A stretch of 57,096 nucleotides of DNA from CAYSWS01 sp964434935 (GTDB lineage: Bacteria; Patescibacteriota; WWE3; UBA101185; UBA10185), in contig CAYSWS010000004.1 in the NCBI GenBank assembly GCA_964434935.1, positions 1 through 57,096 on the forward strand, read 5' to 3'. The notes beneath the pieces were generated by a model. That model did no database searches and was not told the DNA's origin. It saw only the letters and a list, made by a program, of their open reading frames with translations. Positions within the stretch are counted from its first letter, which is position 1. Each line of letters opens with the position of its first letter. A program made the translations under genes and the position numbers. Positions 47,959-55,892 of this stretch are shown here, piece by piece.

Positions 47959-49513
47959 GAAAAAGGAACTGATACTAATTTTTGTTTTTATTTTTTTCTT
48001 TCTGCTCACCAGGCTGCCTGGTCTTAGCCACGACACCATAAATCCCGATGCCGTCAATTGGCACTTTAGATCAGAACAATTTGTGGTGGGACTTAAATAC
48101 TTCATTTTCGAAAAGACATACCAGCACTACCATCCCGGCGTAACTCTCATGTGGCTGACCGGCATTCCCATTGAGCTTTTCAAGCAGGTCAGCGGTATAA
48201 CCGTTTATGATCAATTCAGTTTTTATGCTTTCCATTTCTTAGCTAAATATTCACTGGTCATTACCCAGTTAGTACTCAGCGTGCTCATCCTTTTTTGGCT
48301 GACAAAGGTGTTGGAATTCAAAAAGGCCTGGCTGACGGTGTTCATTTTTAGCTTCGAACCGTTTTTTATTGGGAACTCACGGCTTTTTCATATGGACATT
48401 ATTTTTGCCTTATTTTTGTTTGCGGCCTTGCTGACCTCCCATCTTTACCTTAAAGAAGAAAAATGGTACTGGTTGGTCCTGGCAGGTATTTTCTGCGGAT
48501 TTTCGTTTCTCACTAGGAGCTTAGGCGTAGGTGTTTATTTGTTCATTCTCTTTGTGGGAGGGGCATTCTTATATTTTAAGAATAGAAACAAAAAGAAACT
48601 TATAAAATTTGCTGTGCTTTTTTCAACGTGTTTCATAGCCACAACTTTTATTCTTTTTCCGGCCTTGTGGGATAAACCGGCGCAGGTACTGACGAACATA
48701 TTCACCGAAGGCGAACGCATAGGTGTGCGCGACGGTCACAACCAAATAGTGTTTGGCAAAAGCACTACAGCTGCCGGTCCTTTATTTTATCCCTTGGTGC
48801 TGCTGATCAAAGTATCTCCTTTTATGATCATTGGCCTGCTGGCTTACCTGGCGGCACTGGTGGAGATTGTTAAGGGAGGCTTGGTAAAAAAAGAGGTCAT
48901 CGTTCTTAAAAAAGAGAAGATCGTGGGACTGCTTTCGTACATGCTTATCTTTTACGCCGGATATTTTTTGGTCATGCTTTTTCCGGCCAAAAAAATAGAT
49001 AGGTATATGCTGGTGCTATACCCCTATTTCGGTTTGGTCAGTGCTTTTGGCTATCTATATCTATATCAAAAACTAAAGACAAAGTTTCACAGGTCTTTGG
49101 GGCTTCTGGTGCTGCTTTTTGTCGCTTTTGCAGTCATACCGGATTGGCAATTCCATCCCTTTCAATTTACTTACGCCAGCCCATTGGTCGGAGGCCCGGC
49201 TTCCGCCAATAATATAGTGGGGCAAAAGTCATTTGGCGTTGGCATTTTCGAAGTTAAAGACATGTTGGAAACAAAGTACGGATCAGCCACCAAGGTTGGT
49301 TTCATCGACACCAAGCCTATAAAAGCCATCTATCCCAATTCCTTAGTGTCAGATATACGTGTGAACGGTGTCAGCGATTACGATGTCCTGGTGCTGGCCA
49401 TAAACGAGGAGCTGCCCGAAAAAGTACTGAAAAGTGAGGTAAAATTTAGTAAAGATTCGTCCATATATATAAACGGATTAGAGTATTGGCGGTTCTATGT
49501 TAAGGAAAAATAG
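47951..49513 (+). CDS. GT39-like membrane glycosyltransferase, paralogue A
   Basis: 520 residues from ATG 47951 (MNKKKELILIF; an ATG at 47936 is also possible). The outer loop 1 reads GLSHDTINPDAVNWHFRSEQF and is followed by KTYQHYHPGVTLMWLTGIP (about 56-74). About ten helices and a terminal outer domain of about 100 residues follow. KKIDRYMLVLYPYFGLVSAFGY in the last helix region matches ArnT/PMT-like proteins. It shares the YHPGVTLMW signature with the gene at 50974, so the two are duplicates that bracket another GT39 gene. Confidence 0.75.
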   Translation: MNKKKELILIFVFIFFFLLTRLPGLSHDTINPDAVNWHFRSEQFVVGLKYFIFEKTYQHYHPGVTLMWLTGIPIELFKQVSGITVYDQFSFYAFHFLAKYSLVITQLVLSVLILFWLTKVLEFKKAWLTVFIFSFEPFFIGNSRLFHMDIIFALFLFAALLTSHLYLKEEKWYWLVLAGIFCGFSFLTRSLGVGVYLFILFVGGAFLYFKNRNKKKLIKFAVLFSTCFIATTFILFPALWDKPAQVLTNIFTEGERIGVRDGHNQIVFGKSTTAAGPLFYPLVLLIKVSPFMIIGLLAYLAALVEIVKGGLVKKEVIVLKKEKIVGLLSYMLIFYAGYFLVMLFPAKKIDRYMLVLYPYFGLVSAFGYLYLYQKLKTKFHRSLGLLVLLFVAFAVIPDWQFHPFQFTYASPLVGGPASANNIVGQKSFGVGIFEVKDMLETKYGSATKVGFIDTKPIKAIYPNSLVSDIRVNGVSDYDVLVLAINEELPEKVLKSEVKFSKDSSIYINGLEYWRFYVKEK

Positions 49514-50972
49514 CAACTATCTACCATTGATCATAGCTTTGGCTCTGGCCCTGAGGTTGGTGGGCATTACTCATGGATTCCCCTTCATTTTCCACCCTGA
49601 CGAACCCACTATTGTCCGCTCGGCGCTGGCCATAAGGTTCAACCTTAATCCCGGGCATTTTGACTGGCCTCATTTGTACATCTATCTTAATTACCTTGTT
49701 TATATGTTGTTCGATAATCTGAGAAAGCTGGTCACATTTGCCGGTTACAAGGAATATACCTATTTTTCTTTACCATTGTTCTGGGATGATGAGCTGGTCT
49801 TTTATTTTATCACCAGGTCTTTTTCGGCCATCTTGGGAGCGCTGACCGTGGTACCAGTATATCTCACGGCTAAGAAGATATTTGGTAGGAGAGCCGGCTG
49901 GTTATCAGCCTTGGCCTGGGCTGTGATTCCGTTTCATGTTTGGCACTCTCACTATAGTTTGCCTGATGTACCCATGACCTTTTTCTTATCTTGGGCCTTG
50001 TATTTCATCTCCGGCCTGATATTCAGGAAAAAAATGTCCGACTATTTATGGGCAGGCTTTTTTATTGGTTTAGCAGCGTCGACTAAGTATAATGGTGCCC
50101 TCATGATCGGTGGTTTATTGTTGGCTCATTTTATAAGAGTGCTTTCGGAAAGAAATGAAAAACTTTTGGATTTTGACTCTTGGAAATGTCTATTTTTGTC
50201 GGGGTTTATGTCCATAGTTGGATTCATCTTGGGAACGCCGTACGCCGTGCTTGATCACAACACTTTTATTCGTGCAGACAATGCCAGCGGCGCTTTATGG
50301 CAATTTACAAATGTAGGTAAAGTGAGCTTGTTGGAACATCTGAAGCAGTTTTTTACGGTCATGGCAGTAGACTTACCGGAAAACATGGGTTATACCTTTG
50401 TCATAATTTTTATAGCCGCCTTTTTGTATGTCATATTCAGGGCGGTAAAACACAAAAAGTTTTTTCAAGATAAAGATCTGCTTTTTTTCACTTTACTGGG
50501 GCTTGGCTTGATATTTTATGTTGCCGGCTCAGAGAAAACACGGGCACACTACTTCTTTGTGGCTTATCCGGCAGTAATACTGGGCGGTGTGGGCTTTTTA
50601 GCTCAAAGACTGGAGAATATAAAGAGCAGGGTAAAAAACATCATATGGATCATCGTCTTTTCCTTTCCCCTATATTTTTCTATATTGTCGGCTTATTCTT
50701 TTTACCAAACTGACACCAGGGTTATCTTTTATCGATGGATGCTGGACAATAAAAGAGCCATCAATAAAGTATATGTTTTAGATAATGATCTGGCACCCAT
50801 ATTTGAGAAGTTGAACATGAAAGTGCAGTATGAGGATGCCAGTTTCAGAAATTTCGAACCCGGCGCATATGTGGTTGATACAGGAAATGAAAACAAAGTG
50901 GACATAAAGGAGATCCTGCAGATAAAAGGACCTCTGAACAGGGGGCCGGAAATAGATATCTACGCGCCATAA
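49497..50972 (+). CDS. GT39 family (PMT_2) membrane glycosyltransferase
   Basis: 491 residues. Outer loop 1 contains FIFHPDEPTIVRSAL (about 31-45), with the DE pair considered catalytic in PMT/ArnT enzymes. AVIPFHVWHSHYSLPDVPMTF (about 142-162), AASTKYNGALMIGGLL (about 195-210) and GSEKTRAHYFFVAYP are typical of the PMT_2 family. Classified as dolichyl-phosphate-mannose-protein mannosyltransferase-like; the real donor depends on the GT2 genes nearby. Start overlaps the preceding gene by 17 bases. Confidence 0.85.
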   Translation: MLRKNSNYLPLIIALALALRLVGITHGFPFIFHPDEPTIVRSALAIRFNLNPGHFDWPHLYIYLNYLVYMLFDNLRKLVTFAGYKEYTYFSLPLFWDDELVFYFITRSFSAILGALTVVPVYLTAKKIFGRRAGWLSALAWAVIPFHVWHSHYSLPDVPMTFFLSWALYFISGLIFRKKMSDYLWAGFFIGLAASTKYNGALMIGGLLLAHFIRVLSERNEKLLDFDSWKCLFLSGFMSIVGFILGTPYAVLDHNTFIRADNASGALWQFTNVGKVSLLEHLKQFFTVMAVDLPENMGYTFVIIFIAAFLYVIFRAVKHKKFFQDKDLLFFTLLGLGLIFYVAGSEKTRAHYFFVAYPAVILGGVGFLAQRLENIKSRVKNIIWIIVFSFPLYFSILSAYSFYQTDTRVIFYRWMLDNKRAINKVYVLDNDLAPIFEKLNMKVQYEDASFRNFEPGAYVVDTGNENKVDIKEILQIKGPLNRGPEIDIYAP

Positions 50973-50973
50973 T

Positions 50974-52605
50974 ATGAAATTTATAAAGAGGTACAAATGG
51001 GAAATATTGATATGTCTGTTTGTGGTCCTGGTCAGGGTGCCGGACCTGGGCCACGATATGTTCAATACCGATGTTTGGAAATGGAAATCCCGCAGTTATG
51101 ACTTTAGTACGGGTGTGTTCACGCTAGATCTTGTTAAAACCATTCAGAAATACCATCCCGGGGTGACACTAATGTGGATAGGCACGGCGGGGATAAAGCT
51201 TTTTAATTTCTACCACAAGATAATTTTAGGCGCACCGGCAGCTGACAACCTTATCCAGAATGTATTTGCTCTGCATGTTGTGCAGAAATCCTTGCTAGTG
51301 ATCGTTATAGGTGTGCTGTTAAGCTTTGTTTTTTACCCTCTGAGGAAAATGTTCGGGCAGAGATATGCCTTTTTGGCTGTTTTATTGATATCATTGGAGC
51401 CTTTTTATGTGGCCCTGACGAGGGTTATGCATCTGGAAGGCTTGATGTCGACTTTTATGTTGGCGTCATTTGTTTGGTTCGTGTACTTTTTGCAAAAGGG
51501 TAAACGCCAGGAACTTGTTCTGGCGGCGTTATTTGCCGCCGGAGCTTTTCTGACCAAGACTTCTTCACTTTTTCTCATGCCCTTTTTTGCTCTTGTGCTG
51601 CTTTTGGAGAATTTTCGTAAACAAGGCGAGTTAAAGCAAAGCCTGGTAATCGGAATAAAAATATATTTAAGATGGCTTGGCTTATCTCTGCTCTTTTTTG
51701 TGGTCTTATGGCCGGCTATGTACACCCACGCCCTCATAGCCTTGCAGACTCTCTATAGAGGCATTTTTACTGTCGGGATCGAAGGAGAGCACTCGCAACT
51801 ATTTCTGGGCAGGTGGGTGGAAGATCCGGGACCGCTCTTTTACCAGGTGGTGCTGGCTTTTAGGACCTCATGGTGGGTGGTTTTGGGCTTGGTAGGGATC
51901 TTTTTTACGCATAAAGGTCTGGAAATGGATGAGAAAAAGAGAGATTTCATTACCTACGCTTTACTGTTTAGTATATTTTATGCTCTAGAGCTGTCGATCC
52001 CTACCAAAAAGCTTGATAGATATATACTGCCGTCTTTAGCGGCTCTGGTTCTGGTGGCGGCTTTCTTTTTCGAACAAGCTTTGCTTTTTATGCAGCAAAA
52101 ACTTAAATATGGCAAAGAGTTGTTTGTGATAATACTGGCAGCGCCAATCATCACGACTCTGGTCATTTTGCATCCTTATTATCTTTCTTACTATTCACCC
52201 TTTACCGGAGGTTTGGACAAAGGCATTTACGCCCTTGAGCCCAAATGGATGATAGGTCAGCAGGAGATCGTGGACTTTTTCGAACAAGAGTTGCAAAAGG
52301 GTGAGGTGGAAAAATATCTGCCCGAAGAAAGTCTGGATTCACAGCTAAATAAACCGTCCATTAAAAATAAGCTCACCGTGGCCTTTCAGGAAAAATATTA
52401 CACACAGATCTGGCCTTTCATCGAAGCCATAGGCGGCCGCGCTACCATCAAAGACATAACCATCCACGCTCAAAACTCCAATTATTTTGTTTACCCGGTT
52501 TATGATGACGATTCCTACCTGGAAAATAGGGTCAAGCTGCAATACGTGACAACTGTAAAACTAAGGGGTGTTGATATGTATCATATTTATAAGAAGGTAG
52601 AGTAA
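50974..52605 (+). CDS. GT39-like membrane glycosyltransferase, paralogue B
   Basis: 543 residues. DLGHDMFNTDVWKWKSRSYDF in loop 1 is followed by KTIQKYHPGVTLMWIGTAGIK (about 51-71), parallel to the 47951 gene. About ten helices, then PTKKLDRYILPSLAALVLVAAF, and a terminal outer domain (about 420-543) rich in aromatic residues. Most likely a protein or lipid glycosyltransferase. It starts one base after the preceding gene. Confidence 0.75.
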   Translation: MKFIKRYKWEILICLFVVLVRVPDLGHDMFNTDVWKWKSRSYDFSTGVFTLDLVKTIQKYHPGVTLMWIGTAGIKLFNFYHKIILGAPAADNLIQNVFALHVVQKSLLVIVIGVLLSFVFYPLRKMFGQRYAFLAVLLISLEPFYVALTRVMHLEGLMSTFMLASFVWFVYFLQKGKRQELVLAALFAAGAFLTKTSSLFLMPFFALVLLLENFRKQGELKQSLVIGIKIYLRWLGLSLLFFVVLWPAMYTHALIALQTLYRGIFTVGIEGEHSQLFLGRWVEDPGPLFYQVVLAFRTSWWVVLGLVGIFFTHKGLEMDEKKRDFITYALLFSIFYALELSIPTKKLDRYILPSLAALVLVAAFFFEQALLFMQQKLKYGKELFVIILAAPIITTLVILHPYYLSYYSPFTGGLDKGIYALEPKWMIGQQEIVDFFEQELQKGEVEKYLPEESLDSQLNKPSIKNKLTVAFQEKYYTQIWPFIEAIGGRATIKDITIHAQNSNYFVYPVYDDDSYLENRVKLQYVTTVKLRGVDMYHIYKKVE

Positions 52606-52609
52606 CAAA

Positions 52610-53884
52610 ATGAAGGAGCTCATTACCAAAACATTAAAAGACGAAAACATTGTTAATACAGCCCTGGTGACCGCAGGTCTTATGGTCAACAGCGTTTTTA
52701 GTTATCTATTGCAGCTTTTTCTGGCTAGGAATCTTACTGTGGCTGATTTCGGAACTTACAACGCAATTTTATCGCTCTTTGCTATCCTAAGCGTTACTGT
52801 GACCGTTATGTCTGTTTCTTTGGTTAAAGTAGTGGCTGAACTTTCGGGACAAAAAAACCATGGCAAACTTACCAAGCTTTTTTGGAGAGTGAGCGCCTTT
52901 TATGTAATAGTTGGGTTTTTAATAACCTGCACTTTATATCTGGCAAGAAACTACCTGGCGAGTTATATGAATATTGAGCAACCGATACTTTACCTTTACC
53001 TAGGGTTTTACATCTTTGCCGGTCTCATCAGCGTAGGTCCCCAGGCATTTATGCAAGGCTTGATGAAATTTCGCTCCTTTGCTTTTTTTGCTTCTAGCAT
53101 GGGTTTACTGCGGTTAGTTTTTCCTGTGGTTTTTGTCTTGTTAGGGTACCGCGTAGGGGGAGCATATACCGGTATGGCTTTAGGGATGTTTTCCACCTTT
53201 TGGCTGGGTTTGTGGCTTTTAAGAAAGAGCCTTTCCGGCTGGGAGAAGGGAGAGCCGCTAGCTGAATACAAAAGGATCATTATTCTCACCCTACCGGTTT
53301 TGCTACTTAATCTATGCATGATGACTCTTAATAATGTCGATGTCATTCTGGTGAAGAGATATTTTGATGCTGTTACGGCAGGGTATTATGCCGGGGTAGT
53401 TATTCTAGGAAAGATCATTTTATTTGGTGCGGGCTCAATAACCATTGTCATGTTCCCTCAGATCTCTAATTTGGTGGCTGAGGGCAAGGATCATCTGCAG
53501 AGACTCCTGTTTTTCTTTAGGATCCTGTTACTCATTCTCCTTGCTGCCATCCTCTCCTTTAGTTTACTGCCTAATGTTGTGGCCAAGGTATTTTTTGGGC
53601 AGCAGCTGCTCGCCTCTGCACGATACCTCCCATGGTACGCGGTTTTTGTGGCAATTTATGTCCTTATCAACTTTTTAATGATGTATTTTATCGCCATAAA
53701 CAAAACCAGGATCTCTCTCATCCTTGTGCCGGCAGTGATCTCCCAGTTCGTTGTCATAAACTTGTTTCACAGTAGTATATTTTCGATAATTTACACAAAC
53801 ATCTCAATTGCTTTAATAATTCTTGTAACCTTGAGCATTTACTTGTATAAAATATCTAACAACACTGCCCGCCAAAATCTATAA
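52610..53884 (+). CDS. Polysaccharide biosynthesis flippase
   Basis: 424 residues, about 12 helices. SYLLQLFLARNLTVADFGTYNAILSLFAI (about 31-59) is the MOP-superfamily entry motif (family LxRxLGxxxYGxxxxxxS). It carries one of the two lipid-linked glycan flippases in the cluster, implying either two different glycans or specialised substrates. It follows paralogue B by four bases. Confidence 0.87.
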   Translation: MKELITKTLKDENIVNTALVTAGLMVNSVFSYLLQLFLARNLTVADFGTYNAILSLFAILSVTVTVMSVSLVKVVAELSGQKNHGKLTKLFWRVSAFYVIVGFLITCTLYLARNYLASYMNIEQPILYLYLGFYIFAGLISVGPQAFMQGLMKFRSFAFFASSMGLLRLVFPVVFVLLGYRVGGAYTGMALGMFSTFWLGLWLLRKSLSGWEKGEPLAEYKRIIILTLPVLLLNLCMMTLNNVDVILVKRYFDAVTAGYYAGVVILGKIILFGAGSITIVMFPQISNLVAEGKDHLQRLLFFFRILLLILLAAILSFSLLPNVVAKVFFGQQLLASARYLPWYAVFVAIYVLINFLMMYFIAINKTRISLILVPAVISQFVVINLFHSSIFSIIYTNISIALIILVTLSIYLYKISNNTARQNL

Positions 53885-53885
53885 C

Positions 53886-54436
53886 ATGCTGGTTTCCATC
53901 ATAATACCTGCTTACAAACAGGAAAAAACTATAAAACAAGATATATTGAATATCTACGAATCCATGGCCAAGACACGCTGGGATTTTGAGGTCATCGTCA
54001 TAGATGACGGCTCTCCGGATAAGACTTATCGAGAGGCTAAGAAGATCAAAAAAGAAAATATAAAAGTCCACCGTTACAAAAAAAACCTTGGTAAGGGATT
54101 TGCTGTGAAATACGGCATGGCCAGAGCCGTGGGAGATTTTATCGCTTTCATCGACTCAGGTATGGAGATTAATCCTAACAACATTTCCATGATCCTCGAA
54201 CACATGATCTGGTACGATTCGGATATTATTGTGGGCAGCAAGAGGCACTCAGCTTCCAAAGTGAACTATTCTTTCATGAGGCGGGTGTATAGCGAAGGCT
54301 ATTTTAGATTAGTGCAGGTGTTGTTTGGCTTGCGCGTTCGTGATACGCAGACCGGTCTGAAAGTATTTAAGCGAAAGGTGCTGGAAAAGGTCCTGCCCAG
54401 ATTGCTGGTCAAGGCATTTGCTTTTGACATTGAGCT
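53886..54436 (+). CDS. GT2 glycosyltransferase, interrupted by assembly gap
   Basis: 184 residues are visible before the gap. SIIIPAYKQEKTIKQDIL (about 4-21), VIDDGSPDKTY, NLGKGFAVKYGMARAVGDFIAFIDSG (the second Asp of the usual DAD/DxD replaced in IDSG), VGSKRHSAS and VRDTQTGLKVFKRKVL identify a DPM/ALG5-type GT2. Immediately after the gap an in-frame-looking MRVNTGK stop at 54537-54560 may be its end, but the length of the run of N is exactly 100 and so probably arbitrary. Treat as a partial gene. Confidence 0.8.
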
Positions 54437-54536
54437 NNNNNNNNNNNNNNNNNNNNNNNNNNNNNNNNNNNNNNNNNNNNNNNNNNNNNNNNNNNNNNNN
54501 NNNNNNNNNNNNNNNNNNNNNNNNNNNNNNNNNNNN
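54437..54536. other. Assembly gap (100 N)
   Basis: Exactly 100 unknown bases, the conventional size for a scaffold gap of unknown length. The true sequence could be shorter or much longer. Statements about gene order across it are provisional. Confidence 0.95.
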
Positions 54537-54560
54537 ATGAGGGTTAATACAGGCAAATAA

Positions 54561-55580
54561 ATGAAATTTACAGTTATAATACCTGCCAGGACCATAAACG
54601 ATTACATCAAGGAAAACGTTTCCAAACTTAAAAAAGTCAGCTACTACGATTTTGAGGTCATCATTGTCTTGGATAAGCTCATTAAAGTGAACTTTGGTCC
54701 GCGGGAGACCAGATTTAGGGTCATCGAATCAGGGCCTGTTAAGCCCGGTGAAAAGAGGAATTTGGCCGCGCGAGCAGCTGCCGGGGATGTTCTGGCCTTT
54801 ATTGACGATGATGCTTTTCCTGAAGCCGGCTGGTTAAGAGATGCCGCCAACATTTTTAGGGATAATCCTGACCTTTATGCGTTGGGCGGTCCTGCATTAA
54901 CCCCCATGAACTCTTCTTTTGAAGAAGAGATGGCCGGACACGTTCTGGAATCTTATATGTCAAGCGGGTTCACTACTTTTAGGAATACCATAGCTAAGGG
55001 GCGCGAGATCGACGATTATCCGTCTGTCAATTTGTTCGTGAAAAAAGAAGCTTTTGATGCCGTTGGCGGTTTTGATATGAAATATTGGCCTGGAGAGGAT
55101 ACAAAGTTGTGTTTGGAACTGGTCAAACTTTACAAAAGAAAGTTCTTGTACGACCCTGCACCGATTGTTTACCACCACAGAAGAAAACTTTTCAAACCTT
55201 TTTTCGAACAGGTTTCCCGTTACGGTAGACACAGAGGTTGGTTTGCCAGAGTGTTTCCCAAGAATTCCAGGAAGCTGGCTTATTTCATTCCTGCTTTTTT
55301 TGTCATGGGGTTGGTGGGTGGTTTGCTTGGCATGTTCTTTGTACCTAAGATCTGGCCGGTCTATGCGCTCGCCCTGTTTCTGTACTTCACTTTGGTATTC
55401 ACGGAAGCCCAAAAAGTAAGCATGAACGAACGCGATTTTAGTGCCTTCAAATATATTTTTTTTGGAATTATTGGTACGAATCTTTATTACGGTATAAATT
55501 TTATCAAGGGTTTTATTTCCAGACCCAAGTCAGACCTAAGAGAGGTTGATGAAGAGTCGGGAAATTATCAGGGAGGTTAA
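54561..55580 (+). CDS. GT2 glycosyltransferase with C-terminal membrane helices
   Basis: 339 residues. TVIIPARTINDYIKENVSKL start, EKRNLAARAAAGDVLAFIDDDAFPEAGWLRDA (DDD metal-binding motif about residues 76-78), GGFDMKYWPGEDTKLCLEL (about 171-189, the ED catalytic base) are the classical inverting GT2 set, closer to rhamnosyl- or galactosyl-transferases than to DPM synthases. Two to three hydrophobic segments lie about 235-310 (AYFIPAFFVMGLVGGLLGMFF). It could build the chain on the membrane's inner face. Only the last part overlaps the promoter-proximal region of the ferredoxin. Confidence 0.88.
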   Translation: MKFTVIIPARTINDYIKENVSKLKKVSYYDFEVIIVLDKLIKVNFGPRETRFRVIESGPVKPGEKRNLAARAAAGDVLAFIDDDAFPEAGWLRDAANIFRDNPDLYALGGPALTPMNSSFEEEMAGHVLESYMSSGFTTFRNTIAKGREIDDYPSVNLFVKKEAFDAVGGFDMKYWPGEDTKLCLELVKLYKRKFLYDPAPIVYHHRRKLFKPFFEQVSRYGRHRGWFARVFPKNSRKLAYFIPAFFVMGLVGGLLGMFFVPKIWPVYALALFLYFTLVFTEAQKVSMNERDFSAFKYIFFGIIGTNLYYGINFIKGFISRPKSDLREVDEESGNYQGG

Positions 55581-55581
55581 A

Positions 55582-55845
55582 ATGTTAAAAAATGGACAAG
55601 ATGAGTTTGCTATAAATCCGAATGCCAAAGTCAAGATCAAAGTATTGAAAGAGAAGTGCATCAGCGCCGCTACCTGTATCATCCACGCCGCCAATACCTT
55701 CGATCTGGATGAGGATAGTATAGCTTATGTCAAGGATGTTGATTGGGATGATGCTGCCGCTATTATAGAGGCCGCGCAATCATGCCCGACCACGGCCATT
55801 ATTGTTGAAGATATGAACGGGAATCAGCTCTGGCCGGCTTTTTGA
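55582..55845 (+). CDS. Single-cluster ferredoxin, probable [3Fe-4S] type
   Basis: 87 residues from ATG 55582, chosen because GGGAGG is five bases upstream. The motif is C26-I-S-A29-A-T-C32 with C68-P later: the usual second cysteine of the CxxCxxC...CP ferredoxin pattern is alanine. Three ligands predict a [3Fe-4S] cluster, as in many P450-associated ferredoxins. FDLDEDSIAYV and EAAQSCPTTAIIVED are typical of this small acidic family. It is followed after 47 bases by a radical SAM gene and may supply its electrons (inference). Confidence 0.8.
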   Translation: MLKNGQDEFAINPNAKVKIKVLKEKCISAATCIIHAANTFDLDEDSIAYVKDVDWDDAAAIIEAAQSCPTTAIIVEDMNGNQLWPAF

Positions 55846-55872
55846 ATTTGAAGTTTGACCAAAGAACATATT

Positions 55873-55878
55873 TATAAT
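55873..55878 (+). promoter_or_regulatory. Putative -10 box for the radical SAM gene
   Basis: A consensus TATAAT lies 14 bases before the ATG at 55893, implying a leader of about 8 bases. TTGACC at 55855-55860 is only 12 bases upstream and is therefore not accepted as its -35 box. Confidence 0.4.
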
Positions 55879-55892
55879 AGTCTATATGTAAT

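Noticed and set aside
55846..55892. Riboswitch (cobalamin) before the radical SAM gene
   Set aside because: The gap is only 47 bases, far too short for a B12 aptamer, and no B12-box-like sequence is seen.
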